Counted from the stretch's first letter, positions 1 through 7,429 are shown. The stretch: 10,881 nt of DNA from CALJIC01 sp039805565 (GCA_039805565.1 JBDLTZ010000037.1:1-10881), one strand, 5' to 3'. Made by a program: numbers and translations. Notes: a model not told the origin generated them from the letters alone.

Positions 1-132
1 GCCGCACGACGACAATTTTGACGGGGTTGGCGCGGCGTGGCTCAGGTGGCGCCTCTTGGATGATCAGTTGGCGGGGAATTCTTCACCGACACTGGCTACA
101 GCCTGTGCATCGATTCGAACCGCAGAGAATAA
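1..132 (+). pseudogene. Possible 3' remnant of an alpha/beta-hydrolase gene, frameshifted
   Basis: From base 2 the + strand reads as a protein tail containing FDGVGAAWLRWRLLDD. This resembles the late part of alpha/beta hydrolases of the esterase/PHB-depolymerase type, where a Trp-rich helix precedes a conserved Asp pair. Near base 71 the sensible reading switches frame and continues as GEFFTDTGYSLCIDS, ending at TAA 130-132; loss of one base in the 'ttggcgggg' stretch would explain it. The start lies outside the window. The apparent C-terminus coincides with the left arm of the palindrome at 117-148, so the end may have been replaced by an inserted element. The family call rests on remembered sequence style, not on a catalytic motif, and is tentative. 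Confidence 0.35.
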
Positions 133-148
133 ACATTCTTTGCGGTTC
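117..148. repeat. 32-bp inverted repeat, candidate recombinase site or operator
   Basis: The left arm GAACCGCAGAGAAT (117-130) and right arm ATTCTTTGCGGTTC (135-148) are inverted copies with 13 of 14 positions matching, around the spacer AAAC. Two 11- to 14-bp arms around a short spacer is the usual layout of tyrosine-recombinase core sites (dif, lox, att), and an intact tyrosine recombinase starts 136 bp downstream. As RNA the one mismatch is a G-U pair, so a hairpin could also form, but no T-run follows and a classical intrinsic terminator is unlikely. The recombination role is inferred from layout and position. Confidence 0.6.
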
Positions 149-150
149 TG

Positions 151-159
151 TGGTATAGT
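151..159 (+). promoter_or_regulatory. Possible extended -10 promoter for the recombinase gene
   Basis: TGGTATAGT is an extended -10 element (TGn followed by TATAGT, four of six matches to TATAAT). No good -35 hexamer lies 16-18 bp upstream; that stretch falls inside the right half of the palindrome at 117-148. If the promoter is real, a protein bound to the palindrome would overlap RNA polymerase and could autoregulate the recombinase. Transcription would start near 166, leaving a leader of roughly 120 nt that contains the half-site at 248-261. Confidence 0.3.
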
Positions 160-247
160 TGCACTGGTGGTCGAAACAGGACGTCCCGCTGGCATGCCTT
201 ACGGCCTCGCTCCTCGTCTTCGGCCCGCGCCGCTATCTCACTGAAAT

Positions 248-261
248 AACCGCAGAGAATA
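248..261 (+). repeat. Solitary copy of the palindrome arm (half-site)
   Basis: AACCGCAGAGAATA here is identical to 118-131, the left arm of the upstream palindrome plus the first spacer base. No matching inverted arm follows. The offset between the copies is exactly 130 bp. A full site plus a half-site in front of an integrase gene suggests cooperative binding by the recombinase or a regulator, or a leftover recombination end. Confidence 0.6.
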
Positions 262-284
262 GTCGCCGATGCAGGACGTCGCCC

Positions 285-1247
285 ATGACTACCGACACCG
301 ACACTGATCCCATCGCCGCATGGTCAGCGACCCTGGCTGATGACGGCCGGGCGTCCCTCACCCGCCGGCGCTACGAGCACGCCGTCCGCGCGTTCGCCGC
401 GTGGTTCGAGCAGCAGAACCACGAACCCTTCGCCCCGCAGCGCCTCACGCCGATCGATCTCACCGGCTATGCCCAGCAGCTTCGGCAGACAGCCGCGGCG
501 AGCACGGTGAATGTGCATGTCTGCGCGCTGCGCTCCTTCTGCGCCTGGCTCGCCGAGCACGGCCACGCCGACCGAAGCCCGGCGCTGCGCCTGAAGGCCC
601 CGAGCGTCGGCAAGCCACTTTCGCCGAAGGCGCTCAAGCCAGCACACGTCAATGCGCTGCTGCGCGAGGCCCAGCAGACCCGGCACGCGAGCCGTGACTA
701 TGCAATCGTACAGCTGATGGTGCAGACTGGTATCCGCATTAGCGAGTGTACCGCCCTCCGGCTAGGTGACATCCACCTCAGTGAGCGGCAGGGGTGGGCG
801 ATGATCCGCGCCGGCAAGGGCAACAAGAGCCGGAAGGTGCCGCTCAATGCCTCGGTGCGCCAGGCGCTTGCCGACTACCTCGCCCCGCTGTGGGACGTGG
901 AGCCGACCGTGAAGACGGTTGCGGTGGCGTGGACTCGACAGCGGGGTATGGAGCCGCTCTGGCGGAGCCAGAAGGGCGGAGCGCTGAGCAGTCGGGCGAT
1001 CAGCGAAGTCGTTGAGGCACTCGTCGCCACGTGTGCTCAGCGGAACCTCGTCCCTCCTGACACGACGCCCCACACGCTCCGACACACATTCGCGACGAAC
1101 TATCTCAAGGACCACCCCGGCGATATCGTCGGCCTCGCCGCGCTGCTCGGGCACAGCAGCCTGGAGACGACGCGCATCTACGTGCAGCCGTCGGCCGATG
1201 ACCTAGCGCAGCGTGTGGAGCAGACGCGGCTGAACGCCTACAGATAG
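285..1247 (+). CDS. Tyrosine recombinase/integrase, XerC/XerD-like
   Basis: A 320-residue site-specific recombinase that breaks and rejoins DNA through a 3'-phosphotyrosine intermediate. The N-terminal SAM-like core-binding domain covers about residues 8-105 and the catalytic domain about 115-310. All catalytic residues are visible: R151 in GIRISE, K178 in AGKGNKSRK, H263 and R266 in HTLRH, H290 in LGHSS and Y299 in TTRIYV. The length fits XerC/D and small integrases. I chose ATG 285 because AGGA (273-276) lies 8 bp ahead of it; the in-frame ATG at 159 has no such site and would add 42 residues without domain character. It probably moves or maintains this island and may act at the palindrome at 117-148. 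A housekeeping chromosome-dimer resolvase is less likely given the accessory context. The family is clear; the substrate is inferred. Confidence 0.92.
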   Translation: MTTDTDTDPIAAWSATLADDGRASLTRRRYEHAVRAFAAWFEQQNHEPFAPQRLTPIDLTGYAQQLRQTAAASTVNVHVCALRSFCAWLAEHGHADRSPALRLKAPSVGKPLSPKALKPAHVNALLREAQQTRHASRDYAIVQLMVQTGIRISECTALRLGDIHLSERQGWAMIRAGKGNKSRKVPLNASVRQALADYLAPLWDVEPTVKTVAVAWTRQRGMEPLWRSQKGGALSSRAISEVVEALVATCAQRNLVPPDTTPHTLRHTFATNYLKDHPGDIVGLAALLGHSSLETTRIYVQPSADDLAQRVEQTRLNAYR

Positions 1248-1340
1248 CGTTTCCACTCCTTCATCATCCGGGTCGTAAGTACACCCTGGCCCGATACGCA
1301 TTTCTCCGGGCATAGGGCTGCGGCTCACCTCTTGGGATGA

Positions 1341-2177
1341 TCACTCCTCAAGCAGCCGACGAATGAGACGCTGGATGAGCGTCGATGGGTTTGGGAAGGG
1401 GTCATGCGCACGATCTGGGTGGCGCTGAACACCGTCTAGCGGCGCGTCACGAGCATCCACACGGCCCACTGCTACGCGGGCGTCGAGTCGCAGACTCGCT
1501 CGACGCTCGTCGCGGAGACGATGAAGGGCATCAAGCGGCAGAAAGCACAGGCTGGCGAGGTGGTGACGCAGAAGGAGGCGGCCGTCACCGACATCCTACG
1601 CCAGATGGTCGAAGCGCTGCCCAATACACCCAGCGGTGTCCTCGACCGGGCGCTACTGCTGCTTGGCTTCGCCGGCGCCTTCCGGCGGAGCGAACTGGTG
1701 GCGCTGAACGTGGGCGACTTGACGTTCAGCCGTGAAGGACTGGTCGTGACCGTGCGGCGCTCGAAGACGGATCAGACCGATGAGGGCCAGCAGAAGGGCA
1801 TTCCCTACGGCTCCAGCCCTGACACCCGCACCGTGAGGGCAATGCTCGACTGGCTGGAGCTGGCGGGGATCAAAGACGCGTCGACCGTGCCGCTGTGGCG
1901 GCCGATAGATCGGCATGGCAACATCAAGCCCAAGCGACTGCTCAGCAAGGGGGTGGCGTTGATCGTCAAGGAGGCTGCGAAGGGCGCAGGCCTCGACCCG
2001 AAGATCTTCGCGGGCCACAGCCTTCTCTCGGGCTTCGCCACGGCTGCGGCGATGGCCGGCGCGAGTGAGCGGAGTATCATGAATCAGACCGGCTACAAGA
2101 GTGTCACAGTGGCACGGCGGTACATTCGGCGTGGCACCCTCTTTCAAGATAACGCCGCTACCAAGGTAGGGCTATGA
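1341..2177 (+). pseudogene. Decayed second tyrosine recombinase (phage integrase family)
   Basis: The longest uninterrupted part, 1521-2177, encodes 218 residues of catalytic domain: AFRRSEL (first Arg), the K in RRSKT, GHSLLSG, GYKSVTVARRYI and the nucleophile Tyr (Y201 counted from 1521). The frame stays open upstream to 1341 except for TAG at 1437-1439, and that part reads like the end of an integrase core-binding domain (LNTV, stop, RRVTSIHTAH). Members usually have GHSLRSG and GHKS. Here the second catalytic Arg is Leu (CTC at 2025-2027, one base from CGC) and the second His is Tyr, so the protein should be inactive even if translated from 1521. It resembles large-serovar phage/plasmid integrases and is not a duplicate of the upstream recombinase. 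The N-terminal part before 1341 is missing or unrecognisable. Confidence 0.75.
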
Positions 2178-2472
2178 ATAGGTCGGGATTCTTGTGACCG
2201 TTGAGCCAGCGTAAGCGTAAGTCAACGAAAGGAATGACGGGTGTATGTCAAAGGTAGCTATAAGATGCTCACCAACCACAGTCGCGTAGGTCCCAATCCC
2301 GCTCGCCGGGAGGCCAACGCGGGCAGCAATTCCTGGCATGCACTCGCATAACGTATCTCTTCAGACGGCCTTGCGTTTCATGAAGTAAGCGATATGTGAC
2401 TGTGTATCAATCCCGTATTATGATTGTTGACCTCCTTCGTCTTATAACTCCTCATCTGGCCGGTATGCTTCA

Positions 2473-2501
2473 TTGAGCTTCTACGTTGAGCGTGCTATAT
2501 T
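2473..2501 (+). promoter_or_regulatory. Sigma70-type promoter for the hsdR-hsdM-hsdS operon
   Basis: A TTGAGC -35 box (2473-2478) and a TATATT -10 box (2496-2501) are separated by exactly 17 bp, and TGC before the -10 box gives an extended -10. The -35 box matches TTGACA at four of six positions and the -10 box matches TATAAT at five of six. The start point would be near 2508, giving hsdR a leader of about 180 nt. This is the best promoter-like pair in the spacer and faces the operon. Confidence 0.5.
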
Positions 2502-2518
2502 CAGAGTGGGTAGTGCGT

Positions 2519-2561
2519 GACGGGCAGGTTACAAGGTCACCATCATTCTGTAGAGCCCGTC
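2519..2561 (+). other. Inverted repeat in the hsdR leader
   Basis: GACGGGC (2519-2525) and GCCCGTC (2555-2561) are perfect inverted copies 29 bp apart, starting about 11 bp after the predicted transcription start. It may form a leader hairpin or bind a dimeric regulator; restriction operons are often regulated to delay the nuclease. A 7-bp arm is short enough to arise by chance. Confidence 0.25.
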
Positions 2562-2689
2562 TTAGCGTGCATCATCGCTGATGGGGCTGATGGACATCCA
2601 GCACCACAGGTAGCCCGTGTCTCACTCCTGATTCGCTCACGAGTGCTGACTCTGACTGTATTTTTCGCCGCCGCAGGACAATTGCAGCA

Positions 2690-5062
2690 ATGACGAGCAA
2701 AGCCGACCTGAGCGAACGCGAGATCTGCACCCGCTTCATCACCCCAGCGATTGTGCAGGCTGGCTGGGACCTTCACACCCAAATGCGTGAGGAGGTTACC
2801 TTCACTCGCGGCCGTGTCATCGTGCGCGGCAAGCTTGTCAGCCGGGGCGAAACGAAGCGCGCTGATTACATCCTGTACCACAAGTCCAACCTGCCGCTGG
2901 CCGTTATCGAGGCCAAGGACAACAATCACAGTCTTGGCGCTGGGATGCAGCAGGCGCTCGGCTACGCCGAGGCGCTCGACATTCCCTTTGTCTACAGCTC
3001 AAACGGTGACGGCTTCCTCGAGCACGACCGCACGCTGCGCTCTGGCCCAGTCGAGCGTGAGCTGACCCTCGAATCGCTCCCGTCCCCGGAAACGCTCTGG
3101 GCGCGCTACTGTGCCTGGAAGGGTCTTACGCCGCCAGCCCAGCAGATCGTGACCCAGGACTACCACACAGACGGGAGCGGCCGCGAGCCACGCTACTACC
3201 AGCGCATCGCGATCAACCGGGTGGTCGAGGCGATCGCGAACGGCCAGCAGCGCATCCTTCTCGTCATGGCGACCGGCACGGGCAAGACCTACACCGCGTT
3301 CCAGATCATCTGGCGCCTCTGGAAGTCGGGCGCCAGGCGGCGTATCCTGTTCCTCGCCGACCGCAACATCCTCGTCGACCAGACGCGCAACAACGACTTC
3401 AAGCCGTTCGGTTCGGCCATGACGAAGATCCAGAACCGTCAGGTCGACAAGTCCTATGAGGTTTACCTCGCGCTCTACCAGGCGGTCTCCGGCACCGAGG
3501 AGGCCAGGAACATTTACCGGCAGTTCTCGCGCGACTTCTTTGACCTGGTAGTGGTGGACGAGTGTCACCGTGGCTCAGCCGCTGCCGAATCGGCCTGGCG
3601 CGAGATCCTGGAGTACTTCTCCTCCGCCACCCAGATTGGCCTCACCGCCACACCGAAAGAGACGCGCGACGTCTCGAACATCGACTACTTCGGCGAGCCG
3701 GTCTACACCTACTCGCTGCGCCAGGGCATCGACGACGGCTTCCTTGCGCCGTACAAGGTTGTCCGCATCGACCTCGACAAAGACCTGCTCGGCTGGCGAC
3801 CGGAGCACGGAAAGCGTGACAAGAACGGCGAGGTCATCGAAGATCGGGTGTACAATCAGCAAGACTTCGATAAGACCCTGGTGCTCGACCAGCGAACGGA
3901 ACTCGTCGCGCGCAAGGTGACCGAGCACCTCAAGGCGACCGATCGCTTTGCCAAGACGATCGTGTTCTGCGAGGACATCGACCACGCCGAGCGCATGCGC
4001 CAGGCACTGGTGAATGCCAACAGCGACCTTGCCGGCGATAACCGTCGCTACGTCGTGCGCATCACCGGCGACAACGACGAGGGTAAGGCCGAGCTCGACA
4101 ACTTCATCGACCCGGAAAGCCGCTACCCGGTGATCGCCACCACGTCGAAGCTGCTCACCACGGGTGTCGACGCGCAGACCTGCCGGCTGATCGTGCTCGA
4201 CCAGCGCATCCAGTCGATGACGGAGTTCAAGCAGATCATCGGCCGCGGCACCCGCATCAACGAGGACTACGGGAAATACTACTTCACCATCGTCGACTTC
4301 AAGAAGGCCACTGAGCTGTTCGCCGACCCAGCCTTCGACGGCGACCCGGTGCAGATCCTCGACGGTGACGACAACGAGCTTGAGCTGCCCGACGAGGACG
4401 ATGAGCCGGGCGAAACCGATGGCGACGGCGAGGATGGAGACGGCACAGACGACCGTGATGGTAGTGGTGACCGCGGCGGCGAGGGCGAGCGACCGCGCCG
4501 GCTGAAGTACGTGGTCAACGACGTGCCGGTGTACGTCATCGCCGAACGGGTGCAGTACTACGGCGCCGATGGCCGGCTGATCACCGAGTCGCTTAAGGAC
4601 TACACGCGTGGGGTCATCCAGCGTCACTACGAGTCGCTCGATGCCTTCCTGACACGCTGGGGCAAGGCCGATCAGAAGCAGGCGATCATTCACGAGCTGG
4701 AGCAGCAGGGTGTGCTGATCGAGGCGCTGGCCGACCAAGTGGGCAAGGAGTTCGACCCCTTCGACCTGGTCTGCCACGTGGCGTTCGACCGGCCACCGCT
4801 CACCCGACGCGAGCGGGCCGAGCAGGTACGGAAGCGCGACTACTTTGCGCGCTACGGCGAGCAGGCCCGCGCCGTCCTTGATGCGCTGCTGCAGAAGTAT
4901 GCCGATGAGGGCATCGAACCGATCGAGAGTATGGACGTGCTGCGTGTCCAGCCGCTCAGCCAGCTCGGCTCGCCGGTCGAGCTCGTCAAGCGCTTCGGCG
5001 GACGCGAGCAGTATCTGAAGGCCCTTCGGGAGCTGCGCGAGGAGCTGTACCTCGCCGCATAG
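2690..5062 (+). CDS. hsdR: Type I restriction enzyme R subunit (translocase/nuclease)
   Basis: A 790-residue motor and nuclease subunit that, bound to an HsdM-HsdS core on unmodified DNA, translocates DNA with ATP and cuts at a distance. The N-terminal PD-(D/E)XK nuclease shows D59 and E74-A-K76. The SF2 helicase follows: Q-motif region at 168-171, Walker A ATGTGKT (194-200), Walker B DECH (290-293), LTATP (318-322), TTGVD (490-494) and QIIGRGTR (515-522). A run of about 45 residues rich in D, E and G (557-601) links to a helical C-terminal domain of the EcoEI R-C type, which should dock on the methyltransferase. The length fits the EcoEI-like (type IB) branch better than the larger EcoKI-like R subunits. 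AGGA (2675-2678) precedes ATG 2690 by 11 bp, a weak ribosome site. hsdM follows after 9 bp. The ORF is intact. Confidence 0.95.
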   Translation: MTSKADLSEREICTRFITPAIVQAGWDLHTQMREEVTFTRGRVIVRGKLVSRGETKRADYILYHKSNLPLAVIEAKDNNHSLGAGMQQALGYAEALDIPFVYSSNGDGFLEHDRTLRSGPVERELTLESLPSPETLWARYCAWKGLTPPAQQIVTQDYHTDGSGREPRYYQRIAINRVVEAIANGQQRILLVMATGTGKTYTAFQIIWRLWKSGARRRILFLADRNILVDQTRNNDFKPFGSAMTKIQNRQVDKSYEVYLALYQAVSGTEEARNIYRQFSRDFFDLVVVDECHRGSAAAESAWREILEYFSSATQIGLTATPKETRDVSNIDYFGEPVYTYSLRQGIDDGFLAPYKVVRIDLDKDLLGWRPEHGKRDKNGEVIEDRVYNQQDFDKTLVLDQRTELVARKVTEHLKATDRFAKTIVFCEDIDHAERMRQALVNANSDLAGDNRRYVVRITGDNDEGKAELDNFIDPESRYPVIATTSKLLTTGVDAQTCRLIVLDQRIQSMTEFKQIIGRGTRINEDYGKYYFTIVDFKKATELFADPAFDGDPVQILDGDDNELELPDEDDEPGETDGDGEDGDGTDDRDGSGDRGGEGERPRRLKYVVNDVPVYVIAERVQYYGADGRLITESLKDYTRGVIQRHYESLDAFLTRWGKADQKQAIIHELEQQGVLIEALADQVGKEFDPFDLVCHVAFDRPPLTRRERAEQVRKRDYFARYGEQARAVLDALLQKYADEGIEPIESMDVLRVQPLSQLGSPVELVKRFGGREQYLKALRELREELYLAA

Positions 5063-5071
5063 GGATACCCC

Positions 5072-6511
5072 ATGAGCATCTCGACCACGATCAAGACCAT
5101 CCAGGACATCATGCGCAAGGACACTGGCGTGGACGGTGACGCCCAGCGCATCAGCCAACTCGTCTGGATGATCTTTCTCAAGATCTTCGACGACCGCGAG
5201 CAGGAGTACGAACTCCTGGGGGATGACTACCGCTCGCCGATCCCGGAGCGGCTGCGCTGGCGCACGTGGGCCACCAATGACGAGGGCATCACCGGCGAGG
5301 CGCTGCTGACCTTCGTCAACAACGACCTGTTCCCGACCCTCAAGGAGCTGACGCTCGACCCACAGCGTGACCGGCGCGGGCTGATCGTGCGCGAGGTGTT
5401 TCAGGATGCCTACAACTACATGAAGAACGGCACCCTGATGCGCCAGGTGGTCAACAAGATCAACGAGATCGACTTCAACCGCTCCGAGGACCGCCACCTG
5501 TTCGGCGACATCTATGAGCAGCTCCTGCGCGATCTACAGAACGCCGGGAACGCCGGCGAGTACTACACGCCACGCGCCGTGACGCAGTTCATGGTCGACA
5601 TGGTAGACCCGCACCTGGGCGAAAGTGTTCTCGACCCGGCCTGCGGCACCGGCGGATTCCTGGTCTGCACAATCGAGCACCTTCGTCAGCAGGTAAAGAC
5701 GCCGGCGGATGAGGAGCGGCTCCAGACGGCAATCGCCGGCGTGGAGAAGAAGCCGCTGCCACACCTGCTGTGTGTGACGAACATGCTACTGCACGGCATC
5801 GAGGTGCCTTCGCAGATCCGGCGTGACAACACGCTGGCGCGGCCGCTGCGTGACTACGGCCCGCGTGACCGGGTCGACGTCATCATCACCAACCCACCCT
5901 TCGGGGGCATGGAAGAAGATGGCATCGAGCAGAACTTCCCGCAGGCCTTCCGCACCCGCGAGACGGCCGACCTGTTCCTGGTGCTCATCATGCACCGCCT
6001 GAAGGACGGCGGGCGTGGCGCGCTGGTGCTACCCGACGGCACGCTGTTCGGTGAGGGCATCAAGACGCGCATCAAGGAGCGGCTGCTGGAGGAGTGCAAC
6101 CTGCACACGATCGTGCGCCTGCCGAACGGCGTGTTCAACCCCTACACAGGCATCAAGACCAACCTGCTGTTCTTCACCAAAGGCCAGCCGACGCGCGAGG
6201 TCTGGTTCTACGAGCACCCCTACCCGCCGGGCTACAAGTCGTACTCCAAGACCAAGCCGATCAGGATCGAGGAGTTCGGGCCGGAGAAAGCTTGGTGGCC
6301 CAGCCGGGTCGAGAATGAGTACGCCTGGCGCGTGCCGATCGAGGAGATCAAGGCGCGCGGCTACAACCTGGACATCAAGAACCCGCACCAGGTGGACGAG
6401 GAGCACCTCGACCCGGAGCACCTGCTGGCGAGCTACCGAAGCCTGCTGGCTGAGGTGGCTGAGGCGCGCGACGCGCTCAAGCGCGAGCTGGCGTCATCGC
6501 TGGAGCGATAG
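5072..6511 (+). CDS. hsdM: Type I modification methyltransferase M subunit (N6-adenine)
   Basis: A 479-residue S-adenosylmethionine-dependent DNA adenine methyltransferase; two copies with one HsdS modify the host's recognition sites and form the core to which HsdR binds. An HsdM_N helical domain covers about residues 5-135. The N6 methylase domain has motif I LDPACGTGGF (187-196) for SAM binding and motif IV NPPFGG (274-279) for catalysis. GEYYTPR at 162-168 is the usual conserved lead-in. The C-terminal helices (about 440-479) probably contact HsdS. ATG 5072 lies 9 bp after the hsdR stop, so the two are very likely co-transcribed and perhaps translationally coupled. All key residues are present; the gene looks functional. 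Confidence 0.96.
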   Translation: MSISTTIKTIQDIMRKDTGVDGDAQRISQLVWMIFLKIFDDREQEYELLGDDYRSPIPERLRWRTWATNDEGITGEALLTFVNNDLFPTLKELTLDPQRDRRGLIVREVFQDAYNYMKNGTLMRQVVNKINEIDFNRSEDRHLFGDIYEQLLRDLQNAGNAGEYYTPRAVTQFMVDMVDPHLGESVLDPACGTGGFLVCTIEHLRQQVKTPADEERLQTAIAGVEKKPLPHLLCVTNMLLHGIEVPSQIRRDNTLARPLRDYGPRDRVDVIITNPPFGGMEEDGIEQNFPQAFRTRETADLFLVLIMHRLKDGGRGALVLPDGTLFGEGIKTRIKERLLEECNLHTIVRLPNGVFNPYTGIKTNLLFFTKGQPTREVWFYEHPYPPGYKSYSKTKPIRIEEFGPEKAWWPSRVENEYAWRVPIEEIKARGYNLDIKNPHQVDEEHLDPEHLLASYRSLLAEVAEARDALKRELASSLER

Positions 6512-6520
6512 CGAGGCAGC

Positions 6521-7366
6521 GTGATGCGTGGCTTATCTCCCAACTTCATCACGGCGCTCCAAAGTGGTATCCTGTCCGGTTTGCGACAGCGTGTCCTGGC
6601 CGACAACGATCTCGATCTGCAGATCCGCGACGGCTACCTGAACATCTACTACAAGGGCAACAGCCTCCTCAAGCTCACAGAGCAAGGGGGCGGACGCTAC
6701 CGCGTCACCATCAACGCGAAGTTCACAGGCGACGTGAGGCTGCCTGACATCACCAACGTGGCTACTGCCGAGCAGTTCCTCAGGGCGATACCGCAGCTCA
6801 AGGAAGCGATTATCACGCATGGCGCCTCGTCGCTCGAAGTCGAATACGAGCAGCTGATCATCCGCTCCAACAACCAGGAGACGCGTACCAACAGCGACTA
6901 CTACATCGTCGACCGACAGTACGTGGACGGGGCAGCACGCTTCGATCTGGTTGGAGTCTGCTGACCCTGGCAAGGGCGCCGGCGCGGCCAAGAGGTTGCG
7001 CCGTGCTTCATCGAGGTGAAGTATGCGTTGAACACCGACATCCAGGAGGTTCACGCACAGCTGCAGTGCTACTACGAGGCGGTCGCGAGGAAGCCAGCGC
7101 TGATTGCCCAGGAGATCCAGCAGGTCTTCCACCAGAAGCTGGAGCTCGGACTGTTCGATCAGCCCCCTGAGCGGCTCGACGCGATGAAGACGCTCACTGT
7201 CGCAAGGAAGATCGAGCAGTTCCAGTTCATCGTGGTGCTGGTGGACTACAATCCGAACAGCAAGCTGTTCGATGTCGCCGGCCTGCGGTCACTCCCATTC
7301 GCCAGCCAGGTCAGGCTCTTGCACACCGGCTTCGCGCTGTGGCAGCAGTCGTTTCAGGCGCTCTGA
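6521..7366 (+). pseudogene. PD-(D/E)XK nuclease-like protein in the RM operon, split by an in-frame TGA
   Basis: Two ORFs, 6521-6964 and 7016-7366, lie in the same frame, and the 17 codons between them are also open, so only TGA 6962-6964 breaks a frame of 281 codons. Start is GTG 6521 or, more likely, ATG 6524 (GAGG 6513-6516 lies 7 bp ahead). Around the break the product reads RFDLVGVC, stop, PWQGRRRGQEVAPCFIEVKY. D142 followed by E165-V-K167 (counted from 6521) has the spacing of a PD-(D/E)XK active site, so the stop sits between catalytic residues of one domain. Each half alone lacks part of the site. The likely ancestor is Trp (TGG to TGA). The gene lies 9 bp after hsdM and 63 bp before hsdS, so it belongs to the operon; its role is unknown. 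Genuine readthrough or a sequencing error are alternatives. Confidence 0.65.
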
Positions 7367-7389
7367 GCCATACAGACTGAATCCTTCCA

Positions 7390-7408
7390 ATAGCGCACGT
7401 GCCGCTAT
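7390..7408 (+). other. Small inverted repeat ahead of hsdS
   Basis: ATAGCG and CGCTAT pair across a 7-base centre; the overlapping 8 bases GCACGTGC are themselves a palindrome. It lies in the only sizeable gap inside the operon. It could be a weak processing or attenuation hairpin, or an operator. No T-run follows, so it is not a standard terminator. Chance is possible. Confidence 0.2.
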
Positions 7409-7429
7409 CTCTGGTCTTCAGGAACACCA

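Larger units (their letters stand above)
2178..2689. other. 512-bp non-coding spacer before the restriction operon
   Basis: No credible gene was found on either strand. The stretch is visibly richer in A and T than the flanking genes, as expected for regulatory DNA. It holds a promoter-like pair at 2473-2501 and a 7-bp inverted repeat at 2519-2525/2555-2561, followed by the leader of hsdR. The part nearest the recombinase pseudogene (2178-2420) shows no repeat, RNA gene or protein remnant that I can recognise. Confidence 0.6.

Noticed and set aside
117..148. Palindrome as a rho-independent terminator
   Set aside because: The stem is long enough but is followed by TGTGGTATA rather than a T-run, and an arm is repeated alone at 248-261.
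56..244. 62-codon ORF across the palindrome
   Set aside because: Begins at a non-ATG codon within the apparent hydrolase remnant and runs through the repeat and promoter region; only its first part before about base 76 looks coding.
159..284. Upstream ATG giving the first recombinase 42 extra residues
   Set aside because: No ribosome site, it would start inside the -10-like element, and the added residues have no family character; ATG 285 has AGGA at 8 bp.
2427..2448. TTGACC and TATAAC as a promoter pair
   Set aside because: The boxes are only 10 bp apart, too close for sigma70 recognition; the pair at 2473-2501 has correct spacing.
3575..5497. 640-codon minus-strand ORF opposite hsdR and hsdM
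   Set aside because: It covers clear hsdR/hsdM sequence, spans both genes, and its product is rich in Val, Leu, Asp, His and Arg as expected from antisense of high-GC codons; no domain motif is visible.
6962..6964. TGA as a selenocysteine codon
   Set aside because: No SECIS-like hairpin is obvious right after the codon and the family has no redox motif; loss of Trp is simpler.
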